Assembly: GCA_964598355.1 (NCBI GenBank)
Contig: CAZRBN010000019.1
Coordinates: forward strand, 1 to 19,075
Direction of reading: 5' to 3'
From: DASQJJ01 sp964598355
GTDB taxonomy: Bacteria; Patescibacteriota; Microgenomatia; Levybacterales; UBA12049
Length of the DNA: 19,075 nt
Translations under genes and position numbers: made by a program
Shown here: piece after piece, positions 6,494 through 14,231 of the stretch
How positions within the stretch are numbered: the stretch's first letter is position 1
Layout of the letters: each line of letters starts with the position of its first letter
Notes under the pieces: generated by a model
Database searches by the model: none
Seen by the model: only the letters and a program-made list of their open reading frames with translations
Told to the model about the DNA's origin: nothing

Positions 6494-9400
6494 TTCACTA
6501 TTAAAATGGGCAGTACTTTTTACGCTTGTTTTTACTGCTTTGTATCCAAAGCTGCCTAGCATTCATATTGTAAGGACCTGGGTGTATATTCGTCTCGAGG
6601 ATTTTTTGATTGCTGGTGTTGCTATTATTTGGCTTATTCAACTTCTGAGACGTAAGGTAAAGCTCGCATGGCCTGTCGGAGCTCCAATTGGCATATATTG
6701 GTCTGTGGGTCTTCTATCACTACTTTTTTCACTTGCCTTTATTGCTCCTCATCTTGCTAATTTCTTTCCTCACGTCGCTATTCTGCAATATCTGAGACGT
6801 ATTGAGTACATGGTTTTATTCTTTGTAGCTTTTTCAACAGTACGAAGTGTGAAAGATGTGCGAGATTATGTTATTGCTCTCTGTGTTAGTCTAACTGCCG
6901 TTATTCTGTATGGGTTTGGTCAAAAATTCTACTTAGATGTTTGGGGACTCTTCCCTGATTTTTTTGTAAAACATCCATTTTGTTTTCCATCATTTCAGAC
7001 CGGCAATGAAGAATTTGCCAAAGGACTGGCACTCTGCTTACCAAAAGGGTCGCGTATTACCTCAACTTTTGGTGGGCATTATGATTTAGCAGCGTATTTG
7101 GTAGTTATGCTGCCGTTGATTTTGGGAATCTTTGTAACCGTAAAAAAACTTGCTGCGAAAGTAGGAGTGGCAGTGCTTTTTGTTACTGGTCTTATGCTGC
7201 TTATTTTTACCGCTTCCAGAATTTCTTTTACTGCCTATATTCTCGGTGCTACCATAGCTTTAATTTTTCTCAAGCAAAAAAAACTTCTTATTCCGGTTAT
7301 TGGTATTAGTATTCTGATGTTGTTAATTTTTAGTGGATCTACTGCAAAACGTTTTTCGGAAACATTCAGGATAGTAAATGTGGTGACCAACAATCAAGGG
7401 CAAGTAGTTGGAGTTGCCGAGACAAAGTTACCAGAAACTTTGAAGAAGAAAATAGCAAAAAATACAGATTTGCCTAAAAGTACGGCTGTTATTGTTGAAG
7501 CTCCTCCTCCAATGGACAATTTACCAACAGGTTCAAGTTTTATTACCCTTCCTCAAACTTCTGTTGCCACAACATCCGCTCTGGTGAGGAAATCAATTCC
7601 GACCAAAGATTCTTTACGTCTTAAATTAGCAAATGGAGGTCTTGAGATTTCTACCGTCTCAGGAAGTTTTCTTATCCAGAAAGCACTTGTCTATGATATT
7701 TCCTTTACAACTCGATTCCAGGCAGAATGGCCAACTGCATGGGCTGCTTTTATGAAAAATCCTCCTTTAGGGACAGGATATTCAAGTATTACCTTAGCAT
7801 CAGATAATGATTACCTGCGTCTCTTAGGAGAGTCAGGATTTTTGGGCTTTGGTGCATTTGCTTTAATATTTATTATTTTAGGAATTTATACATTCCAAGC
7901 AGTCAAGACAGATACATACCCATTGACCAAGACCTTTGCCTTAGGTCTTGCTGGTGGCGTTATTGGGCTTATCGCAAACGCTTCTCTTATTGATGTGTTT
8001 GAGGCTTCAAAAGTCGCTGAGCCATTATGGATTCTTTTAGGAATTAGTGTGGGGGGATTGGCTTTAACAACAGATATTCATATGAATTACCTTAAAAAAT
8101 TAAAAAGTGTTCTTACTTCGCATACCTTTTTGGTTATCTATTTATTCCTTTTGGTATTTGTTTTCTTTAGTGGAGGATTGACTAATTTTTTTGTTGCAGA
8201 CGATTTTTCTTGGTTGAAATGGGCTGCAACATCAACTCCTCATGACTTAGGAAAGTATTTTACTGATTCACAAGGGTTCTACAGACCGCTTGATAAAGTC
8301 GTTATGTATTATATGTATTCATTCTTCTCCTTCCAACCTCAGGGGTATCATCTTTTTGCAATCGCACTTCATTTTTTGATTGCACTTGCATGGTATATAC
8401 TCGGACTGCAAATTTTTAAGAAAAAACAGTGGGCTATGCTTCTTGCTGTTTTTTTCCTGATGTTACCAATTCATGCAGAAACACTTTTCTGGATTTCAAC
8501 CACATATACATTGCTTTGTGCACTCTTTCTTATCTTTAGTGTTGTTTTTCTTGTTAAACATAGACAACAGCATGGTTGGATAAGCTATCTGCTCTCTTTT
8601 ATATTGGTAGTAGGTGCACTTTTTTCCTATGAGATGGGAATTGTCGCTCCACTACTGTTTTTTGTGACAGATGTTTTTCTTTTAGGACAAAAAGTAACAA
8701 AAAAGCTTCTTCTTTCCTATATTCCTTTTGTTATTTTGGATGTTATATATCTGGCAATACGGAATAAAGCACATGTTGCTCCGATGGGGGGAGATTATGC
8801 GTATAACGTATCTCATGCAATACCAAATATCATCGGAAATTTTGTTGGGTATAGCTTAACAACTTTCAGTGGTGAACGGATGCTTTCTTATATGTGGACA
8901 CTGCGGGATGCAATGAGAGTATACTCTTTGCCTGTAACGATTGGGATTATACTGCTCATAGCTGGTACTGCCTATGTGATTGTAAAGCAGAAAAAACAAC
9001 TTTTGATGAATGAAACAGTGCGACTATCCCTTTTTGGTGTATGTTTTGCGTTTGTTTCTTTGCTTCCATTCCTGCCACTAGGGAATATGAGTGAACGATA
9101 TGGATATCTAGCAGCAGGAGGATTTGCATTTGCTGTGATCGTTGTTATAAAACATTTCTTTGAACAGACGAAAGGAAAAACTGTGTGGATAGTCGGTGTA
9201 ATAATTTTCGCAGGTATTGCCTTGCTTTTCCGAGGAGCGATTAACCGTGAGCTTTCAGAGTGGCAAAGAGCAAGTACTATAACATATGAAACACTCGGGT
9301 ATTTTCGACTTGAAAAACCGTATATGTCAGCTGGATCATCTTTGTATATGGTAAATATGCCAATAAAATACGGGAATGCATGGATTTTCCCTGTTGGGCT

Positions 9401-9572
9401 TTCTGATGGACTATGGTTTATTTACCGTGATACGTCTCTGAAAATATTTCAGGAAAAATCGATAGGTGACGCAACAAAAGCAGTGAAAGAAAATCCATCA
9501 GTCAGTTCTGCAAACGATTATATTTTTGAATTTGACAAAAATGGTGAAATTTCAGAAGTAGATAATTTATGA
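6465..9572 (+). CDS. Fusion of O-antigen ligase/polymerase-like protein with a GT-C membrane glycosyltransferase
   Basis: 1035 residues from ATG 6465 (MKKLLALLDNS); an in-frame ATG at 6426 would overlap the upstream gene by 68 nt. Residues about 15-530 are an O-antigen-ligase-like (Wzy_C/WaaL superfamily) membrane protein: IRLEDFLIAG, TSTFGGHYDLAAYLVVM, a long extracytoplasmic loop (about 290-435) and NPPLGTGYSS followed by SDNDYLRLLGESG. Residues about 545-1035 form a second, complete-looking polytopic domain of GT-C/TMTC-like type, with VADDFSW (D579, D580), FYRPLD (605-610) and LPIHAETLFWIS. The first half would polymerise or ligate lipid-linked glycan; the second would transfer a sugar from a polyprenyl-phosphate donor. 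M540 (ATG 8082) lies at the junction and could be the former start of a separate gene. The domain calls come from motifs, not from a search. Confidence 0.75.
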   Translation: MKKLLALLDNSLLKWAVLFTLVFTALYPKLPSIHIVRTWVYIRLEDFLIAGVAIIWLIQLLRRKVKLAWPVGAPIGIYWSVGLLSLLFSLAFIAPHLANFFPHVAILQYLRRIEYMVLFFVAFSTVRSVKDVRDYVIALCVSLTAVILYGFGQKFYLDVWGLFPDFFVKHPFCFPSFQTGNEEFAKGLALCLPKGSRITSTFGGHYDLAAYLVVMLPLILGIFVTVKKLAAKVGVAVLFVTGLMLLIFTASRISFTAYILGATIALIFLKQKKLLIPVIGISILMLLIFSGSTAKRFSETFRIVNVVTNNQGQVVGVAETKLPETLKKKIAKNTDLPKSTAVIVEAPPPMDNLPTGSSFITLPQTSVATTSALVRKSIPTKDSLRLKLANGGLEISTVSGSFLIQKALVYDISFTTRFQAEWPTAWAAFMKNPPLGTGYSSITLASDNDYLRLLGESGFLGFGAFALIFIILGIYTFQAVKTDTYPLTKTFALGLAGGVIGLIANASLIDVFEASKVAEPLWILLGISVGGLALTTDIHMNYLKKLKSVLTSHTFLVIYLFLLVFVFFSGGLTNFFVADDFSWLKWAATSTPHDLGKYFTDSQGFYRPLDKVVMYYMYSFFSFQPQGYHLFAIALHFLIALAWYILGLQIFKKKQWAMLLAVFFLMLPIHAETLFWISTTYTLLCALFLIFSVVFLVKHRQQHGWISYLLSFILVVGALFSYEMGIVAPLLFFVTDVFLLGQKVTKKLLLSYIPFVILDVIYLAIRNKAHVAPMGGDYAYNVSHAIPNIIGNFVGYSLTTFSGERMLSYMWTLRDAMRVYSLPVTIGIILLIAGTAYVIVKQKKQLLMNETVRLSLFGVCFAFVSLLPFLPLGNMSERYGYLAAGGFAFAVIVVIKHFFEQTKGKTVWIVGVIIFAGIALLFRGAINRELSEWQRASTITYETLGYFRLEKPYMSAGSSLYMVNMPIKYGNAWIFPVGLSDGLWFIYRDTSLKIFQEKSIGDATKAVKENPSVSSANDYIFEFDKNGEISEVDNL

Positions 9573-10999
9573 AAAAATGGGAATTATTTTTGTTTTTCCT
9601 CCTATTAGGTTTGGCTTCTCTTGTTAGGCTATATCGATTCAATAATCCTATTGCTGATTGGCACAGTTGGCGTCAAGCTGATACTTCTGCAGTAGCAAGA
9701 AATTTTGTAAAAAATGGGTTTGATATACTGCACCCTACCTTTGATGATCTATCCAATGTTCCTTCAGGTTTTGATAATCCAAAGGGATATCGCTTTGTTG
9801 AGTTTCCTATTTACAATGTCTTGCAAGCTGGAGGGTACAAGTATATAGGAAAGGTAACCCTTGAGGAATGGGGAAGGCTTATTACCATTGGTATGTCTCT
9901 TTTATCTACTGTATTTATTTTTCTTCTTGCACGTAAATACATTGGAGGATTTGGTTCATTTGCTGCAGCAGGATTTTTCGCTTTTCTTCCCTATAGCATT
10001 TACTACAGTCGAGTTATTTTGCCGGATCCCTCCATGGTTACTGCGACGCTTGCTTGTATATATTTTTTCGACAAGTATGTTTCTGCCAAAACTATAAGTA
10101 AAGAAATTATATGGTTTTATCTTTCTTTATTGAGTGGCATTGTATCACTACTTTTTAAGCCATATGCTGCTTTTCTCTTACTTCCTCTTGTTATTATTGC
10201 CTGGAATACATGGAGGTGGGGGCTATTCAAAAAACCGGTATTGTACGTTTTCGTTGTGTTAATTGGACTTCCATTACTCTGGTGGAGACTGTGGATGAAA
10301 CAATTCCCGGAGGGCATTCCAGTAAATGCGTGGCTTTTTAATGGAGGAAATATTCGATTTACTGGTGCATTTTTCTACTGGCTTTTTGCTGAAAGACTTT
10401 CTAAATTGCTCCTTGGATACTGGGGAATTGTTGTTGTGATGATAGCGTTTCTTTCAAAAAGAAAATCTCTTTTATTTATTTTTTCGTTTGTGGTTTCTTC
10501 ACTATTATATATGATGATAATTGCACGGGGGAATGTACAGCATGATTATTATCAAATTCTCATTGTGCCCATGCTCGCACTTCTTTTTGGGCTTGGTGCA
10601 GATACTCTCGTGAATCAGATAGAAAATAAAAAAATGGGGTTTGGTATTTTGGCAGTGAGTACTATTTTTATGTTGATGTTCGGGTGGTATCAAGTGCGAG
10701 ACTATTTTAATATCAATAATCCTTCCATTGTTGTTGCAGGGAGAGCTGTTGATACTCTTACACCCAAAAAAGCAAAAGTCATTGCCCTCTATGATGGGGA
10801 TACCTCATTTCTTTATCAAACTAACCGCCAAGGATGGGCAAGTCTTGAAAAAGATCTGCCAATTATGGTGAAAATGGGAGCTGATTATATGGTGTTGGTA
10901 AATCCAACACCAGGTGATTTTAGTGGATTTGGGAAAGAATACAAAACTGTTGCTTCTAACGCTTCTTATCTCATTTTAGATTTACATAAAAAACCATGA
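9569..10999 (+). CDS. ArnT/PMT-like (GT39/GT83-type) membrane glycosyltransferase
   Basis: 476 residues with about ten or more membrane segments. After the first helix comes DWHSWRQADTSAVARNF (D30, D38), the first extracytoplasmic loop where GT-C enzymes of the PMT/ArnT group keep their catalytic acid, and further on EFPIYNVLQAG and YYSRVILPDPSM, the second conserved loop. These enzymes transfer a sugar from a polyprenyl-phosphate donor outside the membrane, so the GT2 at 2061 is a natural donor supplier. The C-terminal 100 residues form an extracytoplasmic domain. Its ATG overlaps the previous stop (ATGA), and its own stop overlaps the next start in the same way, so translation of three genes is coupled. 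Acceptor and sugar are unknown. Confidence 0.82.
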   Translation: MKKWELFLFFLLLGLASLVRLYRFNNPIADWHSWRQADTSAVARNFVKNGFDILHPTFDDLSNVPSGFDNPKGYRFVEFPIYNVLQAGGYKYIGKVTLEEWGRLITIGMSLLSTVFIFLLARKYIGGFGSFAAAGFFAFLPYSIYYSRVILPDPSMVTATLACIYFFDKYVSAKTISKEIIWFYLSLLSGIVSLLFKPYAAFLLLPLVIIAWNTWRWGLFKKPVLYVFVVLIGLPLLWWRLWMKQFPEGIPVNAWLFNGGNIRFTGAFFYWLFAERLSKLLLGYWGIVVVMIAFLSKRKSLLFIFSFVVSSLLYMMIIARGNVQHDYYQILIVPMLALLFGLGADTLVNQIENKKMGFGILAVSTIFMLMFGWYQVRDYFNINNPSIVVAGRAVDTLTPKKAKVIALYDGDTSFLYQTNRQGWASLEKDLPIMVKMGADYMVLVNPTPGDFSGFGKEYKTVASNASYLILDLHKKP

Positions 11000-12180
11000 G
11001 AATTCTCGTTGTTTCATCCTTTTTACCTTATCCACTTTATTCAGGGGGTCATGTGAGACTCTATAATTTACTCAAAGAGTTATCAAACAACCATAAAATT
11101 ATTCTCGTCTGTGAAAAAAGAAATCATCAAACACAAAAAGATATTGATGAGGTAAAAAAAATTTGTGAAGATGTCATTACCGTTGAGAGGAAAAAACAAT
11201 GGTCACCAAACAACGTAATTAAGACAGCAATTTCTTCTTTACCGTTTCTTTTGGTAGGACACAACTTACCGGAAATGAAACAAAAAATCATTGAGGTACT
11301 GAAAGACAAACACGTTGATGTTATTCATGTTGAGACATTCTATGTTTGGCAAAACCTACCTAAGACTTATGTGCCTGTTGTGTTGGTGGAACATAATATT
11401 GAATATCAGGTATACCAAAAATTTATGAAAAGATCTCCTGTCCTTGTTCAGCCACTTCTGTCTGTTGATATTCAGAAAATAAAATATTGGGAGGAAAAAA
11501 TTTGGAAAAAAGTAACCAAACTAGTTGCTGTGTCTGAAGAAGAGAAAAAACAAATGAAAAGAGATGATGTCGTCGTTGTCCCGAATGGAGTGGACTTAAC
11601 TGAATTCAAAATGCAAAATGCAAAATTCAAAATTGAGAAGAAGGAGAAGACAATTCTTTTTATTGGAGATTTTAAGTGGATTCAGAATAGAGATGCAGCA
11701 GAATTTATTATTAAGGACATCTGGCCACGAATAAACGTGAAGCATAACCTAAAGCTGTGGATAGTTGGAAAGCATATTCCAGATAATTTGAAAAAATTTG
11801 GCTCAAAAAATGTTGTCTTTGATGAGAATGCTCCGGAAAAAACATCAGATATTTACAAAAAAGCAGACATTCTTTTGGCTCCAATACAGGTAGGGGGTGG
11901 GACAAGTTATAAGATTATTGAGGCAATGGCAAGTGGTGTCCCTGTCGTAACAACACCTTTAGGAGTAAAAGGGCTTGAAGCAACGCCTGGAAATGAGGCA
12001 CTGGTTTCAGAGACAGCAGAAGGATTAGCTCACGATGTAGTAAGGCTTTTGGAAGAAAAGGATTTGTACGAAAGAATTCGTACGAATGCGCGAGCATTTA
12101 TCGAAAAAAACTTTAGCTGGAAAATAATAGCAAAAACACTGGAAGGAGTATACAAAGATGCAGTCAAAGAAAATGAATAA
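10996..12180 (+). CDS. GT4 family glycosyltransferase (Glyco_trans_1_4 type)
   Basis: 394 residues. The N-terminal domain starts MRILVVSSFLPYPLYSGGHV and carries VEHNIEYQVY, a segment common in exopolysaccharide GT4 enzymes. The donor-binding domain begins TILFIGDFKWIQNRDAA and includes VGGGTSYKIIEAMASGVPVV in place of the more usual EGFGLP motif, then GVKGLEA. It acts in the cytoplasm on the growing lipid-linked oligosaccharide. It starts within an ATGA overlap and has no Shine-Dalgarno site. Residues 204-215 (FKMQNAKFKIEK), in the linker just before the donor domain, are encoded by a 7-bp tandem array. The sugar specificity cannot be told. Confidence 0.87.
   Translation: MRILVVSSFLPYPLYSGGHVRLYNLLKELSNNHKIILVCEKRNHQTQKDIDEVKKICEDVITVERKKQWSPNNVIKTAISSLPFLLVGHNLPEMKQKIIEVLKDKHVDVIHVETFYVWQNLPKTYVPVVLVEHNIEYQVYQKFMKRSPVLVQPLLSVDIQKIKYWEEKIWKKVTKLVAVSEEEKKQMKRDDVVVVPNGVDLTEFKMQNAKFKIEKKEKTILFIGDFKWIQNRDAAEFIIKDIWPRINVKHNLKLWIVGKHIPDNLKKFGSKNVVFDENAPEKTSDIYKKADILLAPIQVGGGTSYKIIEAMASGVPVVTTPLGVKGLEATPGNEALVSETAEGLAHDVVRLLEEKDLYERIRTNARAFIEKNFSWKIIAKTLEGVYKDAVKENE
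11605..11639. repeat. 7-bp-period tandem array E (TKCAAAA unit), in frame
   Basis: Four consecutive heptamers of the form T(T/G)CAAAA, with TTCAAAA at both ends and TGCAAAA twice in the middle, then a diverged TTGAGAA. It is the cleanest of the arrays. It encodes a Lys/Phe/Gln/Asn stretch in the linker between the two Rossmann domains of the 10996 GT4. Confidence 0.85.
12141..12148 (+). promoter_or_regulatory. Shine-Dalgarno site deciding the start at 12158
   Basis: GGAAGGAG lies 9 nt before ATG 12158, inside the end of the previous gene. A second in-frame ATG at 12173 has no such site, so 12158 is preferred despite the 23-nt overlap. Confidence 0.65.
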
Positions 12181-13105
12181 CACCGTTGATTTATCAATTA
12201 TTATTCTGAATTATAACACCCAACGTATAACACTTGAAGCAATCCATTCAATTGAAAAAAATTACCCCAACGAGGTTTCATCAGGGAATTTTGAAGTTAT
12301 TGTAACAGATAATGCATCTCCTGATAATTCGCTGGAAGAATTTAACAAATACAAAAAGAAAACTTCTATACACTCTTTTTACGTTATTGATAATGGAGGA
12401 AACATTGGATTTGCTGCAGGCAATAATAAAGGACTGCCATATGCAAAAGGTCGCTATATTTTATTTCTCAATCCTGATACGATTGTCTACCCACAGACCC
12501 TCACGCGAATGATAGAGTTTATGGACGCTCATCCTGATGCAGGAGGAGCAACATGTAAAGTAGAAGTTCCAAATGGAGGGATTGATGAAGCTTCCCATCG
12601 AGGATTTCCGACACCTTGGAATGGTTTTACTCATTTTTCAGGACTTGAAAAGCTTTTTCCACGTTCACGGCTTTTTGCCGGTTATACGAGAGGATGGGAG
12701 GATTTGAACACTATCCATACTGTCCCTGCAGTAGTTGGTGCTTTTCTATTAGTGAGACGTGAGGTTGGAGAGAAGATAGGATGGTGGGATGAAGATTATT
12801 TTTTCTATGGTGAGGATTTGCAATTTTGTTACAACATTTGGAAAGCAGGATATAAAATCTATTATGTTCCGGACGTAAAAATTCTTCATTATGGAGGTGT
12901 CTCCAGTGGTATTAAAAAGCATACGCAACAAATAACGACAGCAAATACTGAGACAAAACAACAGATACAAAACCATCGATTTGATGCAATGAGAATTTTC
13001 TTTGAGAAGAATTATGCAAAAAAATATCCCTGGTTTGTAAGATGGGCTGTTGGAAAAGGAATTAATTATCTTCACAAAAAAAATCTCTCCAAAATTTCTC
13101 ATTAA
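12158..13105 (+). CDS. GT2 glycosyltransferase, rhamnosyltransferase-like (WbbL type)
   Basis: 315 residues. LSIIILNYNTQRITLEAI opens the GT-A domain, TDNASPDNS (D51) binds the nucleotide, and LFLNPDTIV (D107) is the classic WbbL-type metal motif. VVGAFLLVRREVGEKIGWWD and FFYGEDLQFCYNIWKAGY, then ILHYGGVSSG, complete the family pattern; the C-terminus (about 270-310) is the usual helical tail with FDAMRIFFEKNY. It probably transfers rhamnose or a similar sugar in the cytoplasm and is a paralogue of the 5615 enzyme, which has NND in place of NPD. It is the last gene of the operon; its stop overlaps the stop of the minus-strand acyltransferase in one TTAA, leaving no room for a separate terminator. 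Confidence 0.87.
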   Translation: MQSKKMNNTVDLSIIILNYNTQRITLEAIHSIEKNYPNEVSSGNFEVIVTDNASPDNSLEEFNKYKKKTSIHSFYVIDNGGNIGFAAGNNKGLPYAKGRYILFLNPDTIVYPQTLTRMIEFMDAHPDAGGATCKVEVPNGGIDEASHRGFPTPWNGFTHFSGLEKLFPRSRLFAGYTRGWEDLNTIHTVPAVVGAFLLVRREVGEKIGWWDEDYFFYGEDLQFCYNIWKAGYKIYYVPDVKILHYGGVSSGIKKHTQQITTANTETKQQIQNHRFDAMRIFFEKNYAKKYPWFVRWAVGKGINYLHKKNLSKISH

Positions 13106-14160
13106 TTTATACCAAGGATGGTTCTTACTATTGGAATACGTGAGACACAAAAAGCACTTATATAAGAGCAGATAAGAACAAAAAAGAAAACGAGAGGATC
13201 AAACCATACTTGTTCAGTAATGTGTCCCATACTATGAGAAAAAAGATATGCTCCCATTGATTTCCAAAAAAGATGGATGAACAGAACATGACTAAAAAAT
13301 ATAAAGAAGGTAACAGACGAGAAAAATGTAAGTAATCGACCATGAAATTTTGGCAAGTATAGGAGGCCAAAAATAAAAATACAAATCGTATAGAGCAGAA
13401 TACTCGGTCTCCATTGAGACATGAAATAGGCAAGATGGTTGGTATTAATGGAGAGAATATGTCCTTCTGTGATAACTAAGAGAAAACTTAAAAGAGAGAG
13501 TACGGATAAAAAAAATATCCAACGTTTTGTAAGAGAAGATTTTATTGCGGTTTTATACTTTGCCCATACCATGCCAAGAGTAAAAATAGGTAGATTAAGA
13601 AGAGCAATACGTATAGGAGTGGGTAAAAAAAGGCCATTGCCATAATAATCAACAAAAAGGAGCGAAAACCCTACAAGGAAAAAACTAAAGTAAAAGAGTG
13701 GATATTTTTTGGGAACAAATTTCTCTATAAGGTGATTACTGAGCGGGAAGGAAATATAAAGCAGTGCAATTGCTGGAATAAAATAAAGATGTTCAGCTGC
13801 GGATCCATTGGACAACAGACTGGGTAGGTTACTAAAGAACGCTTTTACTCCTGCGTGAGCAATGAAGCTATAGTAAATAAAACTCCAGATAAAAAAAGGA
13901 AGGGCAAGTTTGAGAAGCCTTTTTTTATAAAAGGTACTTACACGTAGGGTTTTAGGATATCGTAGTTTGAGAACATAACCTGAGATTAAGAAAAAAAGAG
14001 GAACAGCAAAACGACTTGATTGATTTAGGAAGAAGGTAAAAGGAATATGATGAAGATAATACCCCGAAACAGCAAGTGTTGTTGATGTGGTATGGATGAG
14101 AATGACGGCCCATATTGCTATTATTCTCAGAAGATCTATGGTTGTCTCTTTTTGCTTCAT
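13102..14160 (-). CDS. Acyltransferase 3 family membrane protein (OafA/WecH-like)
   Basis: 352 residues with about ten hydrophobic segments. The N-terminus, IDLLRIIAIWAVILIHTTST, carries the conserved histidine (H23) of acyltransferase-3 proteins; SSRFAVPLFFLISGYVLKLR and the following basic loop with ALPFFIWSFIYY are also typical. Such proteins move an acetyl or other acyl group across the membrane onto sugars of surface glycans. It is the only minus-strand gene, placed between the two glycan operons and convergent with the first. Its ATG is 71 nt from the divergent start of the 14232 gene, and both have their own -10 box in that gap. A role in decorating the same polysaccharide is inferred from context. 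Confidence 0.88.
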   Translation of the reverse strand: MKQKETTIDLLRIIAIWAVILIHTTSTTLAVSGYYLHHIPFTFFLNQSSRFAVPLFFLISGYVLKLRYPKTLRVSTFYKKRLLKLALPFFIWSFIYYSFIAHAGVKAFFSNLPSLLSNGSAAEHLYFIPAIALLYISFPLSNHLIEKFVPKKYPLFYFSFFLVGFSLLFVDYYGNGLFLPTPIRIALLNLPIFTLGMVWAKYKTAIKSSLTKRWIFFLSVLSLLSFLLVITEGHILSINTNHLAYFMSQWRPSILLYTICIFIFGLLYLPKFHGRLLTFFSSVTFFIFFSHVLFIHLFWKSMGAYLFSHSMGHITEQVWFDPLVFFFVLICSYISAFCVSRIPIVRTILGIN

Positions 14161-14166
14161 TCGTTA

Positions 14167-14172
14167 AGTATA
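14167..14172 (-). promoter_or_regulatory. Candidate -10 box of the minus-strand acyltransferase gene
   Basis: On the minus strand TATACT ends 6 nt before ATG 14160, so the transcript would start at or next to the start codon. No convincing -35 hexamer is seen at 16-18 nt spacing. Confidence 0.35.
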
Positions 14173-14216
14173 ATATATATAATAAAACAGTACTCGTTTG
14201 GAATTACCTTTTCCTT

Positions 14217-14222
14217 TATAAT
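14217..14222 (+). promoter_or_regulatory. -10 box of the 14232-18184 operon
   Basis: A perfect TATAAT ends 9 nt before ATG 14232. A TTGGAA at 14198 is only 13 nt upstream, too close for a normal -35, so the -35 element is unclear. No Shine-Dalgarno site precedes the ATG. Confidence 0.45.
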
Positions 14223-14231
14223 AGATATCAT

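Noticed and set aside
870..11639. CRISPR array or mobile element as an explanation for the short repeats
   Set aside because: Units are 7 bp without spacers, differ between loci, and have no terminal inverted repeats or transposase nearby.
12920..12980. A/C-rich stretch that looks like another heptamer array
   Set aside because: No clean 7-nt phase is found, and the encoded residues (ITTANTETKQQI, then DAMRIFF) match the normal C-terminal tail of this GT2 subgroup.
12749..13150. 133-codon minus-strand frame antisense to the 12158 GT2 gene
   Set aside because: The opposite strand encodes well-conserved GT2 motifs and the antisense product resembles nothing; it has no start signal.
14115..14231. 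Upstream extension of the 14232 GT4 gene
   Set aside because: It would overlap the divergent acyltransferase gene and both promoter boxes; GT4 similarity starts at MAKIGID.
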